23,945 nt of DNA, taken from contig JAHEEO010000012.1 in NCBI GenBank assembly GCA_024640665.1, positions 1 through 23,945 of the forward strand. Direction: 5' to 3'. This DNA comes from Rhodospirillales bacterium (GTDB lineage: Bacteria > Pseudomonadota > Gammaproteobacteria > Steroidobacterales > Rariloculaceae). The position numbers were made by a program, and so were the translations under genes. Below, in pieces: positions 7,713 through 15,561 of this stretch. The notes below the pieces were generated by a model. It worked only from the letters and a program-made list of their open reading frames with translations. It was not told the DNA's origin and ran no database searches. Every line of letters starts with the position of its first letter. Within the stretch, counting starts at the first letter, position 1.

Positions 7713-9224
7713 ATGCCTAAGCGTTTGAATAATATTCTCGAAACGATCGGACAAACGCCGGTCGTGCGTATCAATAAGCTCGCGCCTCCAGGATGCAATC
7801 TCTACGTAAAGATCGAGTCTTTCAACCCCATGGGCTCGGTCAAGGACAGGCTTGCTCTTGGCATCATCGAAGATGCCGAGCGATCTGGCGCACTGCGGCC
7901 TGGTCAGACTGTAGTTGAAGCAACGAGCGGCAACACCGGTATCGGTCTTGCCATGGTCTGCGCGCAAAAAGGCTATCCACTCGTTGTCGTAATGTCCGAG
8001 AATTTTAGCGTTGAGCGGCGCAAGATGATGCGTTTTCTAGGTGCCAAGGTCGTTTTGACCCCGGCAGCGGGCAAGGGTACCGGCATGCTTGCTAAGGCCG
8101 TCGAGTTGGCGGCGACACATGGTTGGTTTCTATGTCGGCAATTTGAGAATGAGGCCAACGCCAATATTCACTCTGCGACAACAGCCGAGGAGATACTCGA
8201 CAGTTTCAGCGACGTAGGGCTTGACTATTTTGTTACGGGCTTCGGTACTGGTGGCACGCTCAAGGGCGTTGCGCGGGTGCTCCGGCAGCGCAGTCCGGAC
8301 ACCCAGATCATCGTATGCGAGCCGGACAACTCGGCCATGCTGAGTAGCGGTGTCGGCCAGTCGCGCGAAGCCGACGGCACGCCTGCAGGGAGTCATCCGA
8401 GTTTTCGTCCGCACTTGATGCAAGGATGGTCACCCGATTTTATTCCGAAGCTGGCCGAGGATGTCGTCGGCGCGCATCTGTTCGATAGCATCGTGCCAGT
8501 AGCCGGCGCAGACGCATTGCGTATCTCGCAAGCGCTCGCTCAACAGGAAGGTATATTCGCCGGCATATCGGCGGGCGCGACGTTGGCTGGCGCGCTGCAG
8601 GTTGCCGAGTCAGCACCGCCGAACGCCAACATCGTTTGTATGCTGCCAGATACGGGCGAACGCTATCTGAGCACGCCGTTATTCGCGGAGATTGCCACGG
8701 ATATGACTGCAGAAGAGATTGAAATCTCGCGCTCGACGCCGGGCTTTCGCTTCGACGCGCCAAAGCCGGCAGATGCCGCCAAGCCCGCGGACGAAAAGCC
8801 GGAACCACCGCCACCGCCGCCAGAAGTTACCGCGGCAGCAGCAGCTTTTCTCGAAGAAGTTACAAGTGATAGCAGCCAGCCTGTGGTCATGTTTGCGCTC
8901 GAGTGGTGCGAGTTTTGCTGGTCTGTCCGCCGAATGTTTGCGGATTTCGGGATTCCCTACCGGTCTATTGATCTCGATTCTGTGCAGTACCAGCAGGACG
9001 AGTGGGGCGGGCAGATACGTGCAGCGCTGACCGCGCAGACGACCTGGACAACGATTCCTCAAATCTTTGTCGGCGGGGAGTTCGTCGGCGGCTGCACTGA
9101 TGCTTTCGACGCTTGGAAAGCGGGCAAACTGCAAAACCTATTGGACAGGCACAATGTCGCCTACTCCTCTGACAAGTCGGCAGACCCATACTCGTTCCTG
9201 CCGACTTGGCTGCACCCGCGTTAG
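7713..9224 (+). CDS. cysteine synthase fused to a C-terminal glutaredoxin domain
   Basis: Two-domain enzyme of 503 aa. Residues 1 to about 320 are an O-acetylserine sulfhydrylase (CysK family) that makes cysteine from O-acetylserine and sulfide. The PLP lysine is K44 in NPMGSVKDR, the substrate loop is TSGNTG (71-76), and the phosphate/serine loops read GFGTGGTLKG and GISAGATLAG. A Pro/Ala/Lys-rich hinge (PADEKPEPPPPPPE) leads to a glutaredoxin domain from about 385 with dithiol CEFC (399-402), cis-proline TIPQ (447-450) and the glutathione-binding GGCTDAFDA. Stand-alone CysK is about 310-325 aa, so this is a true fusion with no stop or frameshift between the parts. GAAGGAG 7 nt before ATG 7713 is a strong ribosome site. 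An inverted repeat follows the gene. The glutaredoxin may act on the synthase, on sulfide/persulfide supply, or on OAS-linked substrates; this is inference. Confidence 0.95.
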   Translation: MPKRLNNILETIGQTPVVRINKLAPPGCNLYVKIESFNPMGSVKDRLALGIIEDAERSGALRPGQTVVEATSGNTGIGLAMVCAQKGYPLVVVMSENFSVERRKMMRFLGAKVVLTPAAGKGTGMLAKAVELAATHGWFLCRQFENEANANIHSATTAEEILDSFSDVGLDYFVTGFGTGGTLKGVARVLRQRSPDTQIIVCEPDNSAMLSSGVGQSREADGTPAGSHPSFRPHLMQGWSPDFIPKLAEDVVGAHLFDSIVPVAGADALRISQALAQQEGIFAGISAGATLAGALQVAESAPPNANIVCMLPDTGERYLSTPLFAEIATDMTAEEIEISRSTPGFRFDAPKPADAAKPADEKPEPPPPPPEVTAAAAAFLEEVTSDSSQPVVMFALEWCEFCWSVRRMFADFGIPYRSIDLDSVQYQQDEWGGQIRAALTAQTTWTTIPQIFVGGEFVGGCTDAFDAWKAGKLQNLLDRHNVAYSSDKSADPYSFLPTWLHPR

Positions 9225-9261
9225 CGAACATTCCCAAGCAATCTTAGGTCGAAATCTTGAG

Positions 9262-9296
9262 TGCCGACTCGCCAGCCATGGTTAGGCGAGTCGGCA
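9262..9296. terminator. inverted repeat between convergent genes, possible bidirectional terminator
   Basis: TGCCGACTCGCC (9262-9273) and GGCGAGTCGGCA (9285-9296) are perfect 12-nt complements around an 11-nt loop. The repeat sits midway between the convergent stops of the CysK-Grx and ThpR genes, where a shared terminator is expected. Neither side has a T-run, so classical intrinsic termination is unproven. Confidence 0.5.
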
Positions 9297-9315
9297 ACCC
9301 CGAATCTATTTGTTG

Positions 9316-9837
9316 TCACAGTTGCCAAGTGTGCAGCGGCTCATAACGACTGCCACTGGCATGTGTGATTGATTCGACCAGCGACAGCGAACGAACTTTC
9401 CATCGAAATGTCACTTCACTTGTAGGAATGGGATTGGCGTTGCGGGCCAGGGTTACATGAGGGCGGTATGGACGCTCTTCACGAACGAAGCCGTGCTCAC
9501 TGAGGCCTAGCCAAAGCTGCTTTTCGAGAATTTGCAGTTCCTGCGGGACGGTGAGCGGCTCGAGCCATAGCATTCGATTGCGTTTCGAGTGCCAGTACCG
9601 TCCAAACTCGACGAAAAACCCGCTGACATCGAGCGCTGGATTGCGCATTACTGCCTGCGCTGCACCGGCATCGATATTGCCGAGAAACGCCACGGTGATA
9701 TGCAGATTGCGAGGCGGTACGGGGCGGCCTCCGGCTTGTTTGACGGCATCTCGCGTCGTGCGCTGGATTGTGCTGCGGGTTTCGGTATTCGGCATAATGG
9801 CGAAGAACAGCCGTCGAGACTTTGCGTGTTTTTGCAT
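9316..9837 (-). CDS. thpR: RNA 2',3'-cyclic phosphodiesterase (ThpR/LigT, 2H family)
   Basis: Cytoplasmic 2H-family phosphoesterase of 173 aa, expected to open RNA 2',3'-cyclic phosphates. Both catalytic HxT motifs are present: NLHITVAFLG and RPHVTLARN. The N-terminal RRLFFAIMP is characteristic of the family. Length agrees with the usual 175-190 aa. ATG 9837 is the only reasonable start, though no good Shine-Dalgarno site is visible. It begins 30 nt after the stop of the metal-exporter gene on the same strand, so the two are probably co-transcribed and thpR may rely on read-through translation. Confidence 0.92.
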   Translation of the reverse strand: MQKHAKSRRLFFAIMPNTETRSTIQRTTRDAVKQAGGRPVPPRNLHITVAFLGNIDAGAAQAVMRNPALDVSGFFVEFGRYWHSKRNRMLWLEPLTVPQELQILEKQLWLGLSEHGFVREERPYRPHVTLARNANPIPTSEVTFRWKVRSLSLVESITHASGSRYEPLHTWQL

Positions 9838-9867
9838 CGGCCGACTGTTACGCGCGCATCAACGGCA

Positions 9868-10908
9868 TCAATGCGCTATCGGCAGACCTTCGTCTGTACA
9901 GCGATGTACTTCGACAACAACGTGCATAACGCCGAGGCCTGGTGGGATCAGCGCTTTGTAATGATCAGGCGGCTGTGGCTTGGGGGTGACCAAAGATACG
10001 ATTACCGAGTAGAGATTTGGTCCTACTGCCCACACGTGCAGGTCCGCCACGCGGTTGTGGCCTGCGGCTTCAATTTTCTCTTTAATGACGTCGCGGACGT
10101 CGTCGGCTGCTTCGCGATCGAGCAGGATATTGGACGTGCTGCGCAATAGTCCCAGCGACCAGCGCGCTACGAGTACGGCACCGACGATGCCCATGGCAGG
10201 GTCCGCCCATCCCCAACCGAAATACTTGGCCGCCAGCAGTGCGAAGATGGCCAGCAAGGACGTCAGCGCATCTGCCAGAACATGCAGATAGGCAGACACC
10301 AGATTGTGGTCGTGATGATGGTGGTGATGATCGTGATGATGGCTGTGGCCATGATCACCGTGGTGGTCATGGTCGTCGTGGTGTTCATCCTCATGATGCT
10401 GAGCATGGGCAGCATACTGCTCTGGCATGTCCTGCACGTTTTCCGGGTGGTGATGGTCGCCCAAAATAAAGACCGAAACGCCATTGACGATGAGTCCAAT
10501 TACGGCAACAAATATGGCTTGATTGAAAGCGATGTCCACCGGCGCAATCAGCCGATGTCCGCTTTCCCACACCATCACAAAAGCGAAGCCCGCCAACAGC
10601 ACGGCGCCGGTATATCCGCCCAAAGTATTGACCTTGCCGGTACCGAAACTGAACGACTCATTGTGAGCATGCCGGCGGGCATAGATGTAGGCGAACGCAT
10701 TGATGCCCAGCGCAACTGTATGGGACGCCATGTGCAGGCCATCGGCTAAAAGCGCCATTGAGCCGTAGAGAACTCCGGCGCCGATTTCGACAACCATCAT
10801 AATGGCAGTGATGGCAATTACGATGAGCGTGCGCGTCTCGCCGCGCCGCCTTACATGCTGGCCGAAGGCGTGCGAGTGTTGCCAAAGATGAAGATTGTCT
10901 TCGCGCAT
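9868..10908 (-). CDS. dmeF: CDF-family metal exporter, DmeF type, with histidine-rich loop
   Basis: Inner-membrane proton-coupled divalent metal exporter of the cation diffusion facilitator family, closest to the DmeF Co/Ni group. It has about six membrane segments. The N-terminal WQHSHAFGQ and the second-helix metal site ADGLHMASH are marks of DmeF; zinc-type members instead have HxxxD there. Between helices 4 and 5 a 51-residue stretch (codons 10306-10458) contains 23 histidines plus many Asp/Glu, a metal-binding loop. The C-terminal cytoplasmic domain (from VRDVIKEKIEAAG) ends in HVVVEVHRC. ATG 10908 has GGAA 9 nt upstream and starts close to the conserved N-terminus; ATG 10932 is an alternative without a ribosome site. 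thpR follows 30 nt later. Co/Ni specificity is inferred from the family. Confidence 0.9.
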   Translation of the reverse strand: MREDNLHLWQHSHAFGQHVRRRGETRTLIVIAITAIMMVVEIGAGVLYGSMALLADGLHMASHTVALGINAFAYIYARRHAHNESFSFGTGKVNTLGGYTGAVLLAGFAFVMVWESGHRLIAPVDIAFNQAIFVAVIGLIVNGVSVFILGDHHHPENVQDMPEQYAAHAQHHEDEHHDDHDHHGDHGHSHHHDHHHHHHDHNLVSAYLHVLADALTSLLAIFALLAAKYFGWGWADPAMGIVGAVLVARWSLGLLRSTSNILLDREAADDVRDVIKEKIEAAGHNRVADLHVWAVGPNLYSVIVSLVTPKPQPPDHYKALIPPGLGVMHVVVEVHRCTDEGLPIAH

Positions 10909-10990
10909 GACTTTAGTTTCCGCCTCGGGCATTCATCTATTTTACCGCGAGCCGGGCCCCGAGACGCTACAGATCCCTGCGTCGTTCACG

Positions 10991-12415
10991 TCATTCGAAG
11001 CTGAAGATGTCTGCAGCGTCCGGCGGTTGCATGCCCTGCTCGTGGTATTGCTCCCAAAAGGCTGCCCACGGGCGGCCATACATATCGGGTACCTGGTATT
11101 CGATAGTCGTGCCCGGGGAAACCGGCGTTGCAACGCCGTCAAGTGGATAGATTGTCGGCACACACTCAATAAACTGATACGGATCGCTGTCGCCAAAGCC
11201 ACCAATTCGTTCGAGATTACGCACTATCCGGATCGGCTCTACGAGCGCTTCGGGGTCGTAGAAGATTCCCTCGTGGTTCAGGCCGATCAAGTTGCCATCC
11301 GCGTCGTGGTTAGGCGTATAGATCTCAATGGTTTGCAGCTTGCTCGAGAACTCGAAGTTGCCGTGCACTTTCCAACCCTGAATGTTGGACGTCCAAGTGA
11401 TCAGTACGTTCTCATCCCAAAAGCCGATTGTTTCGCCGTACCAGCGCGGCACATCAGCACCCAGACGCGGCACGGTACCGTCCATATTGAAACTGCGACC
11501 GATGTGGATGTTAGTGATGAAATTATCGGCGTCGCCGGCCAGTATCTGCACCAGCTCGGGCGTGACCACGATTTGGTGCGGCTGATTCGTAACGCCGTGG
11601 TAGTGCCAGCGCCGCATGGAGCCTTCCGGCCAGCAGTACATTGCCGGCCACATCGGCGCATTCGTATTGCCGTGGTGGTAGGCCTCTTGAACCATGCGGG
11701 TCTGGTACTCATCGGTCAGCAGCGAAAGGATGGTCGGAACCTGCGTCCAAAACAATTCCGCATACCAGTTTTGGCCTCTTGGCCAAACGTAGCGGCCGTT
11801 CAATTCGCCCGGTACCGTGGCATAGGTGTGCTCCGTTGGTCCGCCGCGGCGGCGTGTTTCTTCGAGCAACGCCGCATAGTGGGCCTCGGCAGACGCGAAA
11901 GCGTATGGGCTGACAATAGCTTCGCGTGGATAGTCGCGGTTGCAGTATCCCCAAGCGGCGGTCATCGGCGGGTTGTCGCCTATCATTCCGTCCGCCCACT
12001 GAGCTTCGATCGCTTCCGGGCTGTTGCAGCGAAAGTAGCGCGGATCGCTCCATAGTGCGCGGTCGGCATAAAAATCCTGCGACGTGAAGAGATCGACTGG
12101 AAGCGGTTCGACGCCGTCGGGCACGTCTCCATTCCAGGCGGAGCCCCCGCTGGAAACGTTGTTTCTGAAAGGCCCAACCATCCAATGCTCTTCTGGATAT
12201 CCCTCGATCGCTGCTGGGGGATATGCTTCAAGTTCTGCGCGCGGCGTCAGCGTCTTGCCGGGGATCGCAGGCGCGAGCGGCGCAGCTCGGCCCACGCTTG
12301 CGAATTCGATGTCGGCCACTCGCTGCGCTTCGGCGCTGATACTCACCAGCAACGCTGCCGTAATGAGCACATGAGAGCATTGGCGCACGACTGTCAGAGC
12401 TTTGGTCGTCGACAT
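10991..12415 (-). CDS. secreted protein of unknown function (paralogue B)
   Basis: Exported protein of about 474 aa with a signal peptide (SHVLITAALLVSISAEAQ). No enzymatic motif is recognised. It shares two signatures with the gene at 16665-17657. One is FASAEAHYAALLEE near the first third, against FATSEAHYAYLLEQ there. The other is WYGETIGFWDENVLITW, against WYGDTVGFWDGDRLVTH. INTI-type segments such as NIHIGRSFN, against RVYIGQEHK, are also equivalent. Unlike paralogue A it has no C-terminal lipocalin-like domain; it ends in an Arg/Trp/Tyr-rich tail (GRPWAAFWEQYHEQG). ATG 12415 was chosen because AAGAGGA lies 7 nt upstream and the signal peptide follows directly; a 22-codon extension to 12481 is not supported. 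Its stop lies about 80 nt before the metal-exporter start. Confidence 0.82.
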   Translation of the reverse strand: MSTTKALTVVRQCSHVLITAALLVSISAEAQRVADIEFASVGRAAPLAPAIPGKTLTPRAELEAYPPAAIEGYPEEHWMVGPFRNNVSSGGSAWNGDVPDGVEPLPVDLFTSQDFYADRALWSDPRYFRCNSPEAIEAQWADGMIGDNPPMTAAWGYCNRDYPREAIVSPYAFASAEAHYAALLEETRRRGGPTEHTYATVPGELNGRYVWPRGQNWYAELFWTQVPTILSLLTDEYQTRMVQEAYHHGNTNAPMWPAMYCWPEGSMRRWHYHGVTNQPHQIVVTPELVQILAGDADNFITNIHIGRSFNMDGTVPRLGADVPRWYGETIGFWDENVLITWTSNIQGWKVHGNFEFSSKLQTIEIYTPNHDADGNLIGLNHEGIFYDPEALVEPIRIVRNLERIGGFGDSDPYQFIECVPTIYPLDGVATPVSPGTTIEYQVPDMYGRPWAAFWEQYHEQGMQPPDAADIFSFE

Positions 12416-12735
12416 TCGTAGATCCTCTTGCTTGTTATGAATGCGGGTTTGCGCGACAAAAAGCTTGACCATTCTAAGCATGCATCATGACTGCGCACTG
12501 CCGCAGGGCTATGCTCGCACAAGAACTCGCATAAGCCCAACTGCAGACACTTCTCAGTTACGCGCGGGCGTTATCGGCGCGGTTCCGTTTTCTGATGAAT
12601 TCATGGGGAGCGCTTTTTCGTTATCTTCGTTTAAGCTGCTCCCAATCGAGGGCTTATCTCCGCATGGTCGCATATTGGTGATGCAGGGAATTGCTTGGTG
12701 AACTGCGATCATGACGTGTTATCAGGGCTTGGAAA
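12416..12735. other. intergenic region between divergent genes
   Basis: This 320-nt spacer separates the leftward paralogue B from the rightward zinc-finger gene. I see no credible ORF, RNA gene or strong inverted repeat. AAGAGGA just left of centre belongs to the paralogue B ribosome site. A TTGGTG/TGTTAT pair at 12695-12722 resembles a promoter but lies too close to the downstream start to be convincing. Confidence 0.5.
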
Positions 12736-13098
12736 TTGGACGGTTCTCTATCTGAATCATTTGTTGCGGGTATTCGGGAAAAGCTTCTTTCGCTGCGCGT
12801 GGATCTCGAATCTCTGACGGCTACCAGCGACGAATCATCGCAGATCGTCGAGTTAGATCAGTCTCGCGTGGGCAGGCTATCGCGCATGGACGCGCTGCAG
12901 GCGCAGGCAATGGCGCAAGCATCGGGACGCCGCCGAGGCATCATGCTGCGGCAAATCGCTGCCGCGTTGGCGCGTATTGACAGGGGCGAATATGGCCTGT
13001 GTCAAAGTTGCGAGGAGCCGATACCGCAAAAGCGACTTGAGCTGAATCCCGCCGTTGCATTGTGCGTGCAGTGTGCTGAGCAGTCGGAACCGCGATGA
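12736..13098 (+). CDS. DksA/TraR-type C4 zinc-finger protein
   Basis: 120-aa member of the DksA/TraR family, which binds the secondary channel of RNA polymerase and alters transcription initiation. An N-terminal coiled-coil (EKLLSLRVDLESLTATSDES and on) carries the family's VELDQSRVGRLSRMDALQ segment. The zinc ribbon has all four cysteines: C89, C92, C110 and C113 (LCQSC ... CVQC). It is shorter than E. coli DksA (151 aa), closer to the short TraR/YbiI-like members, so I give no symbol. The start appears to be TTG 12736, with AGGG about 8 nt upstream; no ATG gives the full coiled-coil. It converges on the site-2 protease gene. Confidence 0.88.
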   Translation: MDGSLSESFVAGIREKLLSLRVDLESLTATSDESSQIVELDQSRVGRLSRMDALQAQAMAQASGRRRGIMLRQIAAALARIDRGEYGLCQSCEEPIPQKRLELNPAVALCVQCAEQSEPR

Positions 13099-13170
13099 AG
13101 TTTGTGCGGCGATGCAACGCCTAGGATCAATAGGCACTGGAGCTATCGCAGCGTTTGCATGCCTGTGCAA

Positions 13171-14256
13171 TTATCCGTGATGGGCTGCCAGCGCTCGGTG
13201 GATGGATAGATACTCGACGAAGTTATCGAGATTTACGATTCCCGCCAGTCGGCCAGCCTGGTTGACGGCAAGCAGGCGACACGGGGAAGTTTGTAGCCGC
13301 TCGAGCACCGTTTCGAGCGGCTCGTCTATGTTGGCGCTCGGCACATCTTGTTGCATCCACTCACCAACGAATGCTTGGTCGCCTTTCGCTTTCAGCCCTT
13401 TCAATAGATCGGTCTGAGTGAGCACGCCGGCGATAGCATCATTGACTACGATCGGGAAATCTTTCTGGCTGCTCGCCAGTGTCAACTCGACAGCGTGCGA
13501 CAGTCGGTCGTCGCGCATCAGCGTCTGAAAATCCGTCAACATCGCTTGGCCCATCGTGACGCCTGACAGCGTCGACTTAATTTGCGCCGATTGCGATTCA
13601 GTCGCGGCGCCAATCCACACGAACAGCGCAATGAAGAGCAGAAATGGGTTATAGAGCAGCCCCAGGTACCCCATAATCAATGCAAGCCCTTGGCCAACTT
13701 TAGCCGCCTTTTCCGTCGCGGCCGCATGGTCCATGCGCATCGCGAGCGCTGCCCGAAACACGCGTCCACCATCCATCGGCAGGGCCGGCAACATATTGAA
13801 CACGGCAAGCATTACGTTGATCGCCATCAACCGTTGCAGAAATGGCCCGCCCGTCACGCCCAGTTCATCTGCAGGCACGAAGCCGTTGCTGATACTGAGC
13901 CATAACCACAGCGCCAGCGCGATCACGACGTTGACCGCCGGTCCTGCGAGCGCCACAGCCATCTCTTGCTTCGGGTCATCGGGCATCCGTTCCATGGCGG
14001 CAACGCCACCGATGGGCAGGAGCGTGATGTTTCGGGTGCGGATGCCGAAACGCCGGGCCGTCAACGCATGCCCCAACTCATGGAGTACGACGCAGCCGAA
14101 CAGCGCTAGGATAAAGCCGATGCCGCTCATTACGGCGACGGCGGTGCCCTGTGCTTGCCAATAACTCATGCCGATCCAGGCAATGAGAATAAAGAACGTC
14201 GCATGCACGTAAACGTCGATGCCTGCGAGGCGAGTCACTTTCCATGACCATTTCAT
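13171..14256 (-). CDS. site-2 protease (M50) family membrane metalloprotease with CBS pair
   Basis: Integral membrane zinc metalloprotease of 361 aa in the M50 Rip/SpoIVFB-like group that carries C-terminal CBS domains. Such enzymes cut membrane proteins within the bilayer; CBS domains usually sense adenine nucleotides. The active site HELGH is at 59-63, and the third ligand is D162 in LPALPMDGGR. About six hydrophobic segments fill residues 15-215. The CBS pair covers about 240-361 (VGEWMQQDVPSANID and RLAGIVNLDNFVEYL). ATG 14256 has AAGGG 9 nt upstream. A Fur-box-like sequence lies 36-54 nt upstream. A stand-alone CBS protein is transcribed divergently. The substrate is unknown. Confidence 0.93.
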   Translation of the reverse strand: MKWSWKVTRLAGIDVYVHATFFILIAWIGMSYWQAQGTAVAVMSGIGFILALFGCVVLHELGHALTARRFGIRTRNITLLPIGGVAAMERMPDDPKQEMAVALAGPAVNVVIALALWLWLSISNGFVPADELGVTGGPFLQRLMAINVMLAVFNMLPALPMDGGRVFRAALAMRMDHAAATEKAAKVGQGLALIMGYLGLLYNPFLLFIALFVWIGAATESQSAQIKSTLSGVTMGQAMLTDFQTLMRDDRLSHAVELTLASSQKDFPIVVNDAIAGVLTQTDLLKGLKAKGDQAFVGEWMQQDVPSANIDEPLETVLERLQTSPCRLLAVNQAGRLAGIVNLDNFVEYLSIHRALAAHHG

Positions 14257-14291
14257 GCTGCGCAGCCCTTGTAAGTAGTCAGATTCACATT

Positions 14292-14310
14292 TGAGATGAT
14301 TATCAATATC
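14292..14310 (-). promoter_or_regulatory. Fur-box-like sequence upstream of the site-2 protease gene
   Basis: Read on the minus strand, GATATTGATAATCATCTCA agrees with the classical 19-bp Fur consensus GATAATGATAATCATTATC at 14 of 19 positions by hand count, including an unbroken TGATAATCAT core. It lies 36-54 nt upstream of the protease start codon and in the shared region with the divergent CBS gene. Iron control is inference from the match. Confidence 0.4.
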
Positions 14311-14478
14311 GAATGGTTAACTTTACAGGAGTCAACGGTGCTTGAATGGAGATTCGACATTTGATTCGTGCGCTTCCACTGACACCCAGAGTGTGTTCCG
14401 TTTAACAGACGTGCCGCGCTAGGAGTCTCACCATAGCTGTATTGGATATTTCGAGCTGACTGACAGGAGCGCTCAACC

Positions 14479-15048
14479 ATGCCACTTTCAACGCCGATTG
14501 TGCAGATTATCGATCGCGACCCGGTGACCATTGACGCAAGCAAGAAAGTCAGTGATGCGGCACGGATCTTGTCCGCCGGCCGATTTCATCATTTGCCGGT
14601 CGTCACCGATCAGCGACTGGTGGGCATGATTAGTCCAGTCGATCTTTTTAAGCTCAGTGTTTCAGTGATGGACGGCGATAAATCGGCGTCACTGGATTTT
14701 CTCGATAAACACTATCAGCTCGATGACGTCATGCAGAAGGACGTCATTTCGGTGAGCCATCGTGCCACCGTGGGCGACGCTGCGCGGCTGCTATCGGCTG
14801 GGGGTTTTCATGCAGTACCCGTGATAGACGCGGACGAGCACCTTGTCGGTATTGTGACCACGACGGATCTGATTGAGCTGATGCTCAAGGCGCCGACTCA
14901 CTCCGACCTGCCCGCGTCGGTGCAGCAACGCATGCAAGTGCTTGAGCAAGTGTTCAGCGCAGCGCAAAGCTACCTGCTTTCCGGCATGGCCATCACGGAA
15001 CACGAAGAACTCGAGCGGAGAATTGAGGCGGCGCGACGCGCAGCCTGA
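14479..15048 (+). CDS. stand-alone CBS domain-pair protein
   Basis: 189-aa cytoplasmic protein consisting of two CBS domains followed by a helical tail. CBS1 spans about 8-60 (RDPVTIDASKKVSDAARIL ... LVGMISPVDLFKL) and CBS2 about 82-138 (MQKDVISVSHRATVGDAARL ... LVGIVTTTDLIEL). The tail (residues 148-189) is charged and helical (EHEELERRIEAARRAA). CBS pairs typically bind AMP/ATP or SAM-like ligands; no effector domain is attached here. ATG 14479 has AGGAG about 10 nt upstream. The divergent neighbour is the CBS-containing site-2 protease, so the two may respond to a common signal; that is inference. Confidence 0.9.
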   Translation: MPLSTPIVQIIDRDPVTIDASKKVSDAARILSAGRFHHLPVVTDQRLVGMISPVDLFKLSVSVMDGDKSASLDFLDKHYQLDDVMQKDVISVSHRATVGDAARLLSAGGFHAVPVIDADEHLVGIVTTTDLIELMLKAPTHSDLPASVQQRMQVLEQVFSAAQSYLLSGMAITEHEELERRIEAARRAA

Positions 15049-15304
15049 CTGATTCACGCTTTGTGTCCCTTGCCGTTTGCGGTGTTGCGGCGAACCAAGA
15101 ACGAATCGCGGCCTCTGCGGTAGTCATCCGAGTGCGATACGCCCGCATCGCTATCTATGCTTTGGGAAGAAGCGCATACTCATTTTGCGTTCGAAGACTT
15201 GTTATGCCGAACGGTAGGAATTAAGTGCCAAACCATCCGTATGCCAATACGCCCCGGCATGGTTCGGTGGTCAAGAGTTTGCTGTCCGAAATCGGAGTTA
15301 TCTA

Positions 15305-15508
15305 GTGGTGACTTGGCGCGAACGCTTCGAAGAACTTTCTCAGGATCAAGCGCTGTTGATCAATCAATGGAGGGCGGGCGACTTAACTCCGCTCAAGTTT
15401 AAATTTCTGCGCAAGACTACGGAAAAGATCACGTTGTTTCTGGCGTGTTATGAGCAACAGGGTCATCCTGATCGTGACAGTGAGTGCTGCGATTGGGAGC
15501 GTATTTAG
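15305..15508 (+). CDS. hypothetical small protein, 67 aa
   Basis: Function not recognised. The 67-aa product begins VTWRERFEELSQDQALLINQ and looks soluble, partly helical, with three cysteines (one in LACYEQQG and two in SECCDW). GTG 15305 has GGAG 7 nt upstream, which supports translation; an overlapping ORF beginning at 15157 in another frame has no such site. The 256 nt before it (15049-15304) hold no other feature I can support. It is followed 53 nt later by the DUF4124 gene on the same strand. Confidence 0.55.
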   Translation: MVTWRERFEELSQDQALLINQWRAGDLTPLKFKFLRKTTEKITLFLACYEQQGHPDRDSECCDWERI

Positions 15509-15561
15509 TCGCCTGAGCTGACCTTAGTTTGTCGACGTACGCAGAATCGAATAGGAAAGCA

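Noticed and set aside
8679..9134. 151-aa minus-strand frame
   Set aside because: It lies antisense to the CysK-Grx hinge and glutaredoxin domain, whose motifs are unmistakable on the plus strand.
10306..10458. Tandem short repeats that might suggest a CRISPR or VNTR element
   Set aside because: The repeats are codon-phased His/Asp triplets inside a conserved exporter; there are no regular spacers.
10282..10749. 155-aa plus-strand frame very rich in Met/Val, could look like a membrane protein
   Set aside because: It is the complement of the exporter's His/Asp codon repeat (CAT/CAC/GAC read as ATG/GTG/GTC), so its composition is an artefact.
10895..12055. 386-aa open frame on the plus strand
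   Set aside because: It is antisense to paralogue B, which has a signal peptide, a ribosome site and family motifs. The plus-strand product has no recognisable domain and no ribosome site.
13112..13161. Near-inverted repeat ATGCAACGC / GCGTTTGCAT between convergent genes
   Set aside because: One base is out of register and the arms are far apart, with no T-run; too weak to call a terminator.
15157..15402. 81-aa plus-strand frame overlapping the 67-aa gene
   Set aside because: No ribosome site or recognisable domain. The overlapping frame starting at GTG 15305 has GGAG at good spacing.
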